Assembly (NCBI RefSeq): GCF_007827695.1
Contig: NZ_VITA01000001.1
Location: 248,001-312,000, forward strand
Source: Sinorhizobium medicae
GTDB lineage: Bacteria; Pseudomonadota; Alphaproteobacteria; Rhizobiales; Rhizobiaceae
Length of the DNA stretch: 64,000 nt
Direction: 5' to 3'
The notes beneath the pieces are model-generated. The model was not told the origin of the DNA and did not search any database. It saw nothing but the letters and a program-made list of their open reading frames with translations. Below, in pieces: positions 55,462 through 63,937 of this stretch; the first letter of the stretch is position 1, and every line of letters begins with the position of its first letter. A program made the position numbers and the translations under genes.

Positions 55462-56238
55462 ATGCGAAGCCTTATTCTGGCGCTTGCGCTCGCCGCTTGT
55501 GCACTGACCTCCTCCGCAACGGCTGCGGAGAAACTGAGGATCGGAACCGAGGGTGCCTATCCACCCTTCAACTTCGTCGATTCCACCGGCAAGATCGGCG
55601 GCTTCGACGTGGAGATCGGCCTCGCGCTTTGCGAGCGCATGAAGATCGAATGCGAGGTGGTCGCTCAGGATTGGGACGGGATCATCCCCGGCCTGCTTGC
55701 CAGCAAATACGACATGATCATCGCGTCGATGTTCATCACCGAGGACCGTAAGAAGCAGGTGGCTTTCACCGATCCCTACTACCTCGCAGCGATGACGCAT
55801 GCGGCGCCGAAGGGCGCCGGCATCACAGACTTCAGCAACGAAGCGCTCAAGGGCAAGGTGATCGGAGCTCAGTCAGGCACGACTCAGGCCGATTACATCG
55901 CTGCCGTCTATCCCGATGCCGAGATCAAACTCTACCCTACTCAGGACGAAGCCAATCTCGATATGGTCAACGGGCGGCTCGACCTGCAGGTGGGCGACAT
56001 GCTGCCGCTACTCGATTGGGTTACCAAGAACGACGACGGCAAGGGTTGCTGCGAGCTTATCGGAGAGCCGATCACCGACAAGAAGTTCGTTGGCGACGGC
56101 GTTGGCATTGCTGTCCGTCAGGAGGATAACGAACTGCGAGAGAAGCTGAACAAAGCGCTTGACCAGATCCGCGCCGACGGAACGTACAAGAAGATCAACG
56201 ACAAGTATTTCACCATCGATGTTTATACGATGAAGTGA
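55462..56238 (+). CDS. Polar amino acid ABC substrate-binding protein (orphan)
   Basis: Periplasmic binding protein of 258 residues, family 3 (Lys/Arg/ornithine/His type). Signal peptide MRSLILALALAACALTSSATAA, then LRIGTEGAYPPFNFVDSTGKIGGFDVEI, MIIASMFITEDRKKQVAFT and VIGAQSGTTQ. ATG 55462 is chosen because GAGGGG sits 7 bp upstream; ATG 55456 would be too close. No permease or ATPase is adjacent, so it probably feeds a transporter encoded elsewhere or acts as a sensor-type binding protein. Confidence 0.88.
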   Translation: MRSLILALALAACALTSSATAAEKLRIGTEGAYPPFNFVDSTGKIGGFDVEIGLALCERMKIECEVVAQDWDGIIPGLLASKYDMIIASMFITEDRKKQVAFTDPYYLAAMTHAAPKGAGITDFSNEALKGKVIGAQSGTTQADYIAAVYPDAEIKLYPTQDEANLDMVNGRLDLQVGDMLPLLDWVTKNDDGKGCCELIGEPITDKKFVGDGVGIAVRQEDNELREKLNKALDQIRADGTYKKINDKYFTIDVYTMK

Positions 56239-56310
56239 ACGTACGGTCTCCGCCAGTCTCATTCGCTCCGCACGCGGGAAGAAGGAGACTGGCAAGCCGA
56301 TGACGTACCC

Positions 56311-56359
56311 AGCGGGATGAGGAAAGGTGTGCGCGGTTTTCCGCCCGCATCCTGCGTCT
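56311..56359. repeat. Interspersed repeat, AGAGCGGGATG family, copy 3
   Basis: AGCGGGATGAGGAAAGGTG, then GCGGTTTTCCGCCCGCATCC. The similarity to the copy at 63838-63886 continues into the flank (TTTGGAATCGATCACG versus TTTGGAACCGATCTCG). It lies in the gap between the amino-acid binding protein and the cyclase. Confidence 0.6.
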
Positions 56360-56419
56360 CAAACTCTTTGGAATCGATCACGTTCATGTTTCAGGTCGAG
56401 CCGACCTAAACATCGTGAC

Positions 56420-57685
56420 CTATCGTCTGCCCGAAAAAGCAAAAACGTCGACCGGCTCATCAAGTCCCCGCAAGACATATGAGCCCAGATTTTCCAGCTG
56501 TCCTGCACAGCCCGCCTTCTCGACGAAGGCTTTCGACAGCAGGACCGGACGCTTCAACTCCTTTGTGAGGGTTTCGAGGCGCGAGGCGATGTTAACGGCC
56601 GGTCCGATCACCGTGAAATCGAGCCGCCTGCGCGAACCGATATTGCCGTACATCACATCGCCGACATGAACGCCTATACCGTAGCCGAGCGGATCGTGGC
56701 CCTTGCGCAGATTCTCCTCGTTGAGAACGGCAAGAGCGGCCTGCGCCTCATCGATGGCTCCGAGAAGCTGACTGCAGGCACAGGGGTTGCTGAGCGGGAA
56801 GATCGCCAGCAGCCCGTCGCCCATGAATTTCAGTATCTCTCCGCCGTGCCGCTCTATCGGTTCCGACATAGCGTCGAAATATCCGTTCAGAAGCTCGATG
56901 ACGTCGTCCCGCGGCCAGAGGTCCGACAGTTTTGTGAAATCGCGCAGATCGCAGATCAAAATTGCGGCGCCGACCGTCACCCCGCTGCCGCGCGTGGTCG
57001 CTCCGGCAAGGATCTGCTCGCTTGCATGCGGCCCGACATAGGTTTCGAGGAGCGTGCGGGCGAAGCGGTTCTTCAGGCGGATTTCGCTGACGAGCGCCAG
57101 GGCAGGCAGAATATCCTTCAAAAAGATCAGGTCATCGGGCCCGAAGCCGCCTGGTCGGTCGCTCGCAAAGGTGATCGCGTGGCGTTTGCCGAGCGTATGG
57201 TAAAGCGGCCAGATGAGGTAATCGGTCAATCCTTCTGCGCGCAGTTCGTCGTAGAGCGGGTATGCCTTACCAGAGGCTGGCGGATCGTCGAGATGCCCCC
57301 GCACTTCCTCCGCCCCCTCGTTGAATTCGCGCAATGGACTGTTCAGATATTCGATCGAATCTTCGACGCCATAGGCGTAGGTATCGAGCTCTGCCTCCGA
57401 CAGTCCCTTTCGCCACAGTATCCGAGCACCGAGCCATTGCGGGTGGTGAATCCTGAAATGGAGGGTGGCACGGGCAACCGGAACTCCCGCCTCCACCAGC
57501 CTGTTGCACAGCTCCACGAAGATGTTGTCGATGAAGCGTTCGCCCCGCGTCTCGATGACGAGCCAGTCGATGATCCGGCGCCGCCGCGCCGGCCATATCC
57601 CCTCGCTGCCGTCGGGCAAGTTCGAGGGTGGCTCTGTTGGAGACTGCAATGCGATATCCGCCTCGCCCGGCTTCGTGATCGTCAT
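56420..57685 (-). CDS. Class III adenylate/guanylate cyclase
   Basis: Soluble protein of 421 residues. Residues ~30-230 are a variable sensor-like region (EGIWPARRRRIIDWLVIETRGER, then LIWPLYHTLGKRHAITFASDRPGG). The C-terminal catalytic domain (about 245-420) carries the metal Asp residues in ICDLRDFTKLSD and in ILKFMGDGLLAIFP, and the purine/transition-state region MYGNIGSRRRLDFTVIGPAVNIASRLE. It makes cAMP or possibly cGMP. The ATG is 1 bp after the upstream methyltransferase stop, so the two are translationally coupled. S. meliloti has many such cyclases, and the signal sensed by this one is unknown. Confidence 0.87.
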   Translation of the reverse strand: MTITKPGEADIALQSPTEPPSNLPDGSEGIWPARRRRIIDWLVIETRGERFIDNIFVELCNRLVEAGVPVARATLHFRIHHPQWLGARILWRKGLSEAELDTYAYGVEDSIEYLNSPLREFNEGAEEVRGHLDDPPASGKAYPLYDELRAEGLTDYLIWPLYHTLGKRHAITFASDRPGGFGPDDLIFLKDILPALALVSEIRLKNRFARTLLETYVGPHASEQILAGATTRGSGVTVGAAILICDLRDFTKLSDLWPRDDVIELLNGYFDAMSEPIERHGGEILKFMGDGLLAIFPLSNPCACSQLLGAIDEAQAALAVLNEENLRKGHDPLGYGIGVHVGDVMYGNIGSRRRLDFTVIGPAVNIASRLETLTKELKRPVLLSKAFVEKAGCAGQLENLGSYVLRGLDEPVDVFAFSGRR

Positions 57686-57686
57686 G

Positions 57687-58238
57687 TCAAAACCCCAGAG
57701 ATTGCTGCGCAGGCTCGGGTGGGGCGACAGCGACGCCTTCCATTTCGAGCATTCTGAGCTTGGTGGATGAGCCGCCCGGCGCCGAGAAGCCGCCGATCTT
57801 GCCGCCGGCCGCGAGCACCCTATGGCACGGGATGATCAGCGCCACTGGATTTTTTGCCATCGCCTGCCCGACATCCCGGGCAACCTCCGGTCCTGCGCCG
57901 AGCTCCTTCGCAAGCGCGCCGTAGGTGGTCGTGCTGCCCCACGGAATTTTTCGAGCGGCCCGGTAGACACGCCTGAAGAAGGCGTCCTGCCCCTCGAGAT
58001 CGAGTTCGAAGCCGGAGAAATCCGTCTTTCTGCCCTCGAAATAGGCCTTCACCGCGACGATTGCTTCGGCGACCCGCGGCGGCGGCTCATGCGGCACTCC
58101 GCCCTGCAATCGCCGCAGGAGCAACCGCTCGGTGGACTCCGCGCTTCGCGTCGGCAACTGGAAACGGATGATGCCGGCATCGCTCCAGGCGATACCGCAG
58201 CAACCGCTCGCGGTTTCGAAGATATGATAGTGGTGCAT
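57687..58238 (-). CDS. ogt: Methylated-DNA--protein cysteine methyltransferase
   Basis: Suicide repair protein of 183 residues that removes O6-alkyl groups from guanine. The active-site motif IPCHRV contains acceptor Cys138. The Arg-finger region RKIPWGSTTTYGALA precedes it, and the KNPVALIIPCHR context is canonical. It is upstream of and coupled to the cyclase gene, and divergent from a 3-methyladenine glycosylase, making an alkylation-repair pair. GGAGGAGAGCG precedes the ATG. Confidence 0.92.
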   Translation of the reverse strand: MHHYHIFETASGCCGIAWSDAGIIRFQLPTRSAESTERLLLRRLQGGVPHEPPPRVAEAIVAVKAYFEGRKTDFSGFELDLEGQDAFFRRVYRAARKIPWGSTTTYGALAKELGAGPEVARDVGQAMAKNPVALIIPCHRVLAAGGKIGGFSAPGGSSTKLRMLEMEGVAVAPPEPAQQSLGF

Positions 58239-58319
58239 GGTTTCGCTCTCCTCCAGCGCCGTATGCCCTATGCGGCACGCCGGATCGCTGCAGCGCTTCG
58301 AGTTCCTTCATGGAGAATC

Positions 58320-59006
58320 GTGCGCCCGGGGCTTGAATTCAACCCGCTTTCCGTAGGGGATGGCAAAAAAGACGGTCTTACTTCTCTCATTCCCGCGTGG
58401 CGCTCGCCGGATCTCTTGAATAGACTGAGACGATATCTCATCAGACCGGTGTATCGCTTGAACTCGGATGTCGAATTTTTTGCGCGCAGCGCCGTGGAAG
58501 TGGCGGCCGATCTCATCGGGTCCGATTTCACTGTCTCCGGTGTCGGCGGCGTCATCGTCGAAACGGAAGCCTATCTCCCCGACGACGCGGCCTCGCACAG
58601 TTTCGCCGGTACCACGGCGCGCAATCGTGCGATGTTTGGTCCGCCGGCGCATGCCTATATCTACCTCTCCTACGGTCTGCACTGGTGCCTGAACTTCGTC
58701 TGCCTGCCAGGAAGCGCGGTATTGATCCGTGCGATCGAACCGAAATGGGGCATCGAGACGATGCGGGCGAGAAGGGGCGTTCGTGAAGACAGGCTTTTGT
58801 GTTCCGGTCCGGGGCGTGTCGGCCAGGCGCTGGCGATCAACAGGGAGCAGGATGGCTTGCCGCTCGGGCGGGATCCATTCCGCCTCACCCTGCCCGCCAC
58901 GAAGCCGCCTGTTGTCACCGGCCCGCGGGTCGGCATCACCAAGGCCGTGGAGCACCCCTGGCGCTTCGGATTGGCGCGCTCGCCCTTCGTGAGCCGGAAA
59001 TTCTGA
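58320..59006 (+). CDS. 3-methyladenine DNA glycosylase (AAG/Mpg type)
   Basis: Alkylpurine glycosylase of the mammalian AAG fold. Core from FFARSAVEVAADLIGSDF, the catalytic Glu in VIVETEAYLPDDAASHSFAGTTARNRAMFG, the base-flipping Tyr in YIYLSYGLHWCLNFV, and the C-terminal GPRVGITKAVEHPWRFG. The start is uncertain. GTG 58320 has GGAG 4 bp upstream but adds ~40 residues without family similarity; TTG 58416 or GTG 58449 would give the usual length. It removes alkylated adenines and is divergent from the O6-methyltransferase gene. Confidence 0.83.
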   Translation: MRPGLEFNPLSVGDGKKDGLTSLIPAWRSPDLLNRLRRYLIRPVYRLNSDVEFFARSAVEVAADLIGSDFTVSGVGGVIVETEAYLPDDAASHSFAGTTARNRAMFGPPAHAYIYLSYGLHWCLNFVCLPGSAVLIRAIEPKWGIETMRARRGVREDRLLCSGPGRVGQALAINREQDGLPLGRDPFRLTLPATKPPVVTGPRVGITKAVEHPWRFGLARSPFVSRKF

Positions 59007-59052
59007 CAGGAGCCGTTTTTCATAAATCATCGTGATCCAGAGGAGCAGACCA

Positions 59053-59940
59053 ATGACGAGATCGAACATAGGCTTCATCGGACTCGGCCTGATGGGCCAG
59101 GGCATGGCGGCCAATATTCTGAAAAAGGGCTGGCCGCTTTTCGTTATGGCGCATCGCAACCGCGCGCCGGTCGAGGCGCTTGTCGCCGAAGGCGCCAAAG
59201 AGGCGAAGTCACCGCGTGAGATGGCGGAACACTGTGACATCATCGTCCTTTGCGTCACCGGCTCGCCGGAAGTTCTCTCCGTCATGGGAGGTCCCGACGG
59301 CATCGCCAGCGCCGGCAGGCCGGTGACCATTATCGACTGCTCGACATCCGACCCTTCCGTCACGACGAAGCTGGCGGCCGATGTCGCCGAAAGCGGCCTC
59401 ACGCTCATCGATGCGCCGCTTAGCCGGACCCCGGCAGATGCGGCCGCGGGCACGCTCGACGTGATGGTCGGCGGTGCCGAAAACGACGTCCAGCGCATCT
59501 GGCCCGTACTCGAATGCTTTGCGGGCCGCATCATCCACACCGGGCCGACTGGCTCCGGTCACACCATGAAGCTGCTCAACAACTTTGTCTCGATGGGCTA
59601 CGCTGCTCTTTATTCCGAAGCGCTCATGCTCGGGCGCAAGGCAGGGCTCACGCCCGAGGTTTTCGACAGCGTCATCCGCGGAGGCCGGATGGATTGCCCC
59701 TTCTACCAGACCTTCTTCCGCTGGGTTCTGGAACGCGACCCGAACGCCCACAAGTTCGCGATCCGCAACGCCTTCAAGGACATGAGCTATCTCGCCGGCT
59801 ATGCGAATGCGGCCGGCATTGCCAATCCGATCGGGGCGGCCGTCCGGAATTCCTTTGCCCAGGCCGTCGGCGCAGGCCGCGGCGAGGACTACGTGCCGAT
59901 GCTGTCGGATTTCATCGCGAAGTCGAACGGTCTGGAGTGA
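59053..59940 (+). CDS. Beta-hydroxyacid dehydrogenase (HIBADH/GlxR family)
   Basis: Protein of 295 residues with Rossmann motif GFIGLGLMGQGMA, substrate loop DAPLSRTPADAAAG (unusual, as the family has DAPVSGG) and the catalytic-Lys helix HTMKLLNNFVSMG near residue 173. The change of the conserved GG in the substrate loop to RT points to a different substrate from GlxR. It starts behind AGAGGAGCAGACC. It is the gene nearest to an inositol-related operon, but a 190-bp gap and no shared motif argue against co-transcription with the next gene. Confidence 0.83.
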   Translation: MTRSNIGFIGLGLMGQGMAANILKKGWPLFVMAHRNRAPVEALVAEGAKEAKSPREMAEHCDIIVLCVTGSPEVLSVMGGPDGIASAGRPVTIIDCSTSDPSVTTKLAADVAESGLTLIDAPLSRTPADAAAGTLDVMVGGAENDVQRIWPVLECFAGRIIHTGPTGSGHTMKLLNNFVSMGYAALYSEALMLGRKAGLTPEVFDSVIRGGRMDCPFYQTFFRWVLERDPNAHKFAIRNAFKDMSYLAGYANAAGIANPIGAAVRNSFAQAVGAGRGEDYVPMLSDFIAKSNGLE

Positions 59941-60083
59941 AGGGGCGGCGAGGGCCGCTTGTCGGGCCGGCATGACAGAATTCCATCAGGCTTGAAATGT
60001 AATCTTGCAGGAATGCAACATTGCCGCCGATCTGCGGCTTTGACTGGATCTCGCGGAATAGCCAATGTGTGCGAAGTGAAAAT

Positions 60084-60097
60084 GGAACAAACGTTCC
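60084..60097. promoter_or_regulatory. GGAA-N6-TTCC palindrome, IolR-type site 1
   Basis: GGAACAAACGTTCC, an exact fit to GGAA-N6-TTCC. It lies 33 bp upstream of the TIM-barrel gene and just after a weak promoter-like TTGACT-N17-CAATGT (60040-60068). The same motif recurs before the inositol-type binding protein gene. Confidence 0.6.
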
Positions 60098-60130
60098 GCG
60101 TTTCAGCGCCGTCCCCGAGGAGACACCGTC

Positions 60131-60946
60131 ATGACTGCCGCCCTCCCCTTCGCCCTCAACCATATGGCCGCTCCGGCCCTGCCCCTCGACGCGTTCTTCG
60201 CGCTGGCCGCGTCGCTCGGCATCTCAATGGTCGAAATCCGCAACGACATTGCCGGCAACGCCATTCTTGATGGGACGAACTCGCAGCAGGTGAAAGCCCT
60301 TGCGGAGAAATATGGATTAACGATCATCTCGATCAACGCCTTGCAGCGGTTCAACGAATGGAACGAGACACGGGCAGACGAGGCGCACGAACTCATCTCT
60401 TACGCGCGCAATTGCGGCGCAAAAGCTCTGGTGCTCGTGCCCGTCAATGACGGCAGCGGCAAGGAAGACCGCGTCCGGCAGGCAAATCTGCGGCAAGCGC
60501 TGAGCGCGCTGAAGCCGATGCTCGACACTGCCGCCATAGCCGGACTCGTGGAGCCGCTCGGGTTCGAGGTCTGTTCGCTCCGTTCGAAGGCGGAAGCGGC
60601 CGATGCGATCCGGGAAATTTCCGGTGATGGAACCTTCCGGCTGGTGCATGATACGTTTCACCATCACCTGTCAGGAGAAGATCGGTTTTTAGCCGATATG
60701 ACAGGTCTCGTTCATATTTCCGGCGTTGCCGACGGCAATCTCGCGGTCGCGGATATGCGCGACCCGGATCGCGTTCTCATCGGCACGGGAGACAGGCTCG
60801 ACAACGAAGGTCAGATTCGCCGATTGCGGGCAGAAGGCTATGCCGGCCCCCTCTCTTTCGAGCCCTTCGCTCCATCCGTGCATGAACTCGCCGACCCGGC
60901 AAACGCCCTTCGCGAGAGCATGAACTACCTCCGGGTGCGGAGCTGA
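60131..60946 (+). CDS. IolI-like TIM-barrel isomerase/epimerase
   Basis: Protein of 271 residues of the xylose-isomerase-like TIM barrel family (sugar phosphate isomerase/epimerase). Motifs: FALAASLGISMVEIRND near residue 23, LVEPLGFEVCSLRS with Glu near residue 140, LVHDTFHHH with the metal Asp/His near residue 175, and PLSFEPFAPSVHE with Glu near residue 243. In inositol catabolism IolI-type enzymes interconvert inososes. A GGAA-N6-TTCC site precedes it, and an inositol-type importer follows. The assignment to inososes is inference from those two facts. Confidence 0.78.
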   Translation: MTAALPFALNHMAAPALPLDAFFALAASLGISMVEIRNDIAGNAILDGTNSQQVKALAEKYGLTIISINALQRFNEWNETRADEAHELISYARNCGAKALVLVPVNDGSGKEDRVRQANLRQALSALKPMLDTAAIAGLVEPLGFEVCSLRSKAEAADAIREISGDGTFRLVHDTFHHHLSGEDRFLADMTGLVHISGVADGNLAVADMRDPDRVLIGTGDRLDNEGQIRRLRAEGYAGPLSFEPFAPSVHELADPANALRESMNYLRVRS

Positions 60947-61020
60947 TCGCCACCTTCGATCGAAAGAGCGGAAAACCGGCCGTGAAGACCCGGGCACTCT
61001 TGACGGGATCAAGATAAAAT

Positions 61021-61034
61021 GGAATACATATTCC
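61021..61034. promoter_or_regulatory. GGAA-N6-TTCC palindrome, IolR-type site 2
   Basis: GGAATACATATTCC, GGAA-N6-TTCC with fully symmetric outer arms (GGAATA/TATTCC). It overlaps the -10 region of a promoter-like CTTGAC-N17-GAATAC (60999-61027), an ideal place for repression. Confidence 0.65.
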
Positions 61035-61182
61035 GTAATATAGAAACATCGGTTTGTTTGTTCCGTTTTGACGGAAGCGCGCAACGGGAGTGCCGCTTCC
61101 ATTCCAGGTTTGGACGCGATCGCGAGACGATCACGTTTCCGGCTGAAGAAGGTGTCGCCGGCACCAAGTGGAGGAGAAGAAA

Positions 61183-62112
61183 ATGAAGAAATTTTTCGCG
61201 GGCACCGCCTTGGCCGTGCTGATGTCGACGGCAGCGCATGCAGAGACAATCGGGGTGTCGATGGCGCTCTTCGATGACAACTTTCTGACCGTGCTGCGCA
61301 GCGGCATGCAGGACTATGCCAAAACCCTTGACGGCGTCGAGCTGCAGGTCGAAGACGCTCAGAACGACGTCTCCAAGCAGCAGAGTCAGATCCAGAATTT
61401 CATTGCCGCCGGTGTCGACGCCATCATCGTCAATCCGGTCGACACAGACGCGACGACCGTCATGTCGAAGATCGCGGCCGACGCGGGCATTCCGCTCGTC
61501 TACGTCAACCGTGAGCCGGTGAACGTGGACACGCTTCCGGAAAAGCAGGCTTTCGTTGCGTCGAATGAACAGGAATCCGGCACGCTGCAGACCAAGGAAA
61601 TCTGTAAGATGCTGGGCGGCAAGGGCAAAGCCGTGGTCATGATGGGCGAGCTCTCCAACCAGGCCGCGCGCATGCGCACCAAGGACATTCACGATGTCGT
61701 CGCAACCGACGAATGCAAGGGCATCGAGATTGTCGAGGAGCAGACCGCGAACTGGTCGCGCACGCAAGGGGCGGATCTCATGACGAACTGGCTCTCCGCC
61801 GGCCTCGAATTCGACGCCGTGATCTCCAACAACGACGAGATGGCGATCGGCGCCATTCAGGCGTTGAAGGCGGCCGGACGCTCTATGGACTCCGTCGTGA
61901 TCGGCGGCATTGACGCAACGCAGGACGCGCTCGCAGCCATGGCCGCCGGCGACCTTGACGTGACGGTTTTCCAGAATGCCGCTGGGCAGGGCAAGGGTTC
62001 GGTCGATGCCGCTCTGAAGCTCGCCAAGGGCGAGCCTGTCGAGAAGAAGGTCTACATTCCTTTCGAGCTCGTCACGAAGGAAAACCTGGAGCAGTATCAG
62101 GCGAAGAACTGA
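61183..62112 (+). CDS. ibpA: Inositol-type ABC transporter substrate-binding protein (IbpA-like)
   Basis: Periplasmic protein of 309 residues. Signal peptide MKKFFAGTALAVLMSTAAHA, then the type I binding fold: TIGVSMALFDDNFLTVLRSGMQDYA, NFIAAGVDAIIVNPVDTDAT, and VISNNDEMAIGAIQALKAAG with VIGGIDATQDAL. These residues fit the myo-inositol/rhizopine subgroup. I recall the S. meliloti orthologue as IbpA, followed by IatA and IatP. ATG 61183 follows GGAGGAGAAGAAA. A GGAA-N6-TTCC site lies upstream. Confidence 0.85.
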   Translation: MKKFFAGTALAVLMSTAAHAETIGVSMALFDDNFLTVLRSGMQDYAKTLDGVELQVEDAQNDVSKQQSQIQNFIAAGVDAIIVNPVDTDATTVMSKIAADAGIPLVYVNREPVNVDTLPEKQAFVASNEQESGTLQTKEICKMLGGKGKAVVMMGELSNQAARMRTKDIHDVVATDECKGIEIVEEQTANWSRTQGADLMTNWLSAGLEFDAVISNNDEMAIGAIQALKAAGRSMDSVVIGGIDATQDALAAMAAGDLDVTVFQNAAGQGKGSVDAALKLAKGEPVEKKVYIPFELVTKENLEQYQAKN

Positions 62113-62120
62113 TTTTCGAT

Positions 62121-62151
62121 GCCCGGGGCGCGGTGAATCCGCGCCCCGGGC
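62121..62151 (+). terminator. Intra-operon hairpin after the binding-protein gene
   Basis: Perfect 13-bp stem GCCCGGGGCGCGG/CCGCGCCCCGGGC with loop TGAAT, 8 bp past the ibpA stop. No U-run follows. The typical role is protection of the upstream mRNA so that binding protein is made in excess of the membrane components. Confidence 0.6.
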
Positions 62152-62297
62152 TTCAGTGAAAATCGTGGGGCGTGGCGTTGCCGCGCTCCCTCGATGCCCG
62201 CGCGTCCTACCGTCCAGGCCCACAAAAGCCGACTGGAAGGCATGTTCCGCCTACCGCGTGGGGTCCGGCTGAAACCGGAACATGGGAGGCAACGAGA

Positions 62298-63839
62298 ATG
62301 ACACTCAGTCCCACGACAATGGCCGCCGTGCGCGCCAGTGGCGCCGTTCCCCAATCCGAATACCTTCTGACGGCGGAGGGCATTCGCAAGGAATTTCCCG
62401 GCGTGGTTGCGCTCGACGATGTGGAGTTCAAGCTTAAGCGCGGCACCGTGCATGCGCTGATGGGCGAAAACGGAGCCGGCAAGTCGACTCTGATGAAAAT
62501 TCTAGCGGGGATCTACCATCCCGACCGGGGCGAGGTGAAGCTCAGGGGCGCCGGTATCCGGTTGAAATCGCCGCTCGATGCGCTCGAGAACGGCATCGCC
62601 ATGATCCACCAGGAATTGAACCTGATGCCGTTCATGACCGTCGCCGAGAACATCTGGATTCGCCGGGAACCGAAGAACCGCTTCGGCCTGGTCGACCACG
62701 GCGAGATGCGCCGCATGACGGCAAAGCTCTTCGAGCGTCTCAAGATCGATCTCGATCCGGAGATCGAGGTCCGTCACCTCTCCGTCGCCAACCGCCAGAT
62801 GGTCGAGATCGCAAAGGCTGTTTCCTACGAGTCCGACGTCCTCATCATGGACGAGCCCACCTCGGCACTGACCGAGCGCGAGGTCGCCCATCTTTTCGAG
62901 ATCATTCGCGACTTGCGCTCGCAGGGCATCGGCATCGTCTACATCACCCACAAGATGAACGAACTGTTCGAGATCGCCGACGAGTTCTCGGTTTTCCGAG
63001 ACGGGAAATATATCGGTACCCACCTCTCCAACGAGGTCACGCGAGACGACATCATTCGGATGATGGTCGGTCGTGAAATCACCCAGATGTTCCCGAAGGA
63101 AGACGTGCCAATCGGCGATGTGGTGCTGTCGGTGAAGAACCTGACGCTCAACGGCGTCTTCCACGACGTCACCTTCGATGTGCGCGCGGGCGAGATTCTA
63201 GGCGTCGCCGGCCTCGTCGGCTCCGGCCGCTCCAACGTGGCCGAGACGCTCTTCGGCGTCACGCCGGCGAGTTCGGGCACGATCGCGATCGATGGCAACA
63301 AGGTGGTGATCGACAGCGCCAATACGGCGATCCGCCACCGAATGGCGTTTCTCACCGAGGATCGCAAGGACACCGGCTGCCTGCTCATTTTAAACATTCT
63401 CGAAAACATGCAGATCGCCGTTCTCCAGGACAAATTCGTCAGGGGCGGCTTTGTCAGCGAAAAGGAGGTTGCTGCGGCTTGCGAGGACATGAGCCGCAAG
63501 CTCCGGGTCAAAACCCCCAATCTCTACGAACGCATCGAAAATCTGTCAGGCGGCAACCAGCAGAAGGTGCTGATCGGACGCTGGCTGCTCACCAATCCGC
63601 GCATCCTGATACTGGACGAGCCGACACGCGGCATCGATGTCGGCGCGAAGGCCGAGATCCACCGCCTGGTGACCGAGCTCGCCCGCAATGGCGTCGCGGT
63701 CATCATGATCTCATCGGAAATGCCGGAGGTGCTCGGCATGAGCGACCGCATCATGGTGATGCACGAGGGCCGTGTGACCGGCATTCTGGACAGGGCGGAC
63801 GCCACTCAAATCAAAGTGATGGAGCTTGCGGCGCGCTAG
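62298..63839 (+). CDS. iatA: Inositol-type ABC transporter ATP-binding protein (IatA-like)
   Basis: Tandem ATPase of 513 residues: Walker [10 protein letters not shown], Walker [14 protein letters not shown], and in the second half [14 protein letters not shown] with Walker [13 protein letters not shown]. It starts at ATG 62298 behind GGGAGGCAACGAGA; the open frame upstream has no family similarity. It follows ibpA, separated by a strong hairpin. It ends inside an interspersed repeat (the TAG is part of the repeat) before the permease gene. Confidence 0.9.
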   Translation: MTLSPTTMAAVRASGAVPQSEYLLTAEGIRKEFPGVVALDDVEFKLKRGTVHALMGENGAGKSTLMKILAGIYHPDRGEVKLRGAGIRLKSPLDALENGIAMIHQELNLMPFMTVAENIWIRREPKNRFGLVDHGEMRRMTAKLFERLKIDLDPEIEVRHLSVANRQMVEIAKAVSYESDVLIMDEPTSALTEREVAHLFEIIRDLRSQGIGIVYITHKMNELFEIADEFSVFRDGKYIGTHLSNEVTRDDIIRMMVGREITQMFPKEDVPIGDVVLSVKNLTLNGVFHDVTFDVRAGEILGVAGLVGSGRSNVAETLFGVTPASSGTIAIDGNKVVIDSANTAIRHRMAFLTEDRKDTGCLLILNILENMQIAVLQDKFVRGGFVSEKEVAAACEDMSRKLRVKTPNLYERIENLSGGNQQKVLIGRWLLTNPRILILDEPTRGIDVGAKAEIHRLVTELARNGVAVIMISSEMPEVLGMSDRIMVMHEGRVTGILDRADATQIKVMELAAR

Positions 63840-63886
63840 AGCGGGATAAGGGAAAGCGCGTGCGGTTTTCGCCCGCCTTCCGCTCT
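63838..63886. repeat. Interspersed repeat, AGAGCGGGATG family, copy 4
   Basis: AGAGCGGGATAAGGGAAAGCG, then CGGTTTTCGCCCGCCTTCCGCTCT. The first two bases are part of the iatA-like stop codon, as copy 2 overlaps the ligD stop. It forms the spacer between the ATPase and permease genes of one operon. Confidence 0.65.
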
Positions 63887-63937
63887 GACTTTTGGAACCG
63901 ATCTCGGCGCGCTGCCGAGCGCAGGGAGGAAAGAAAA

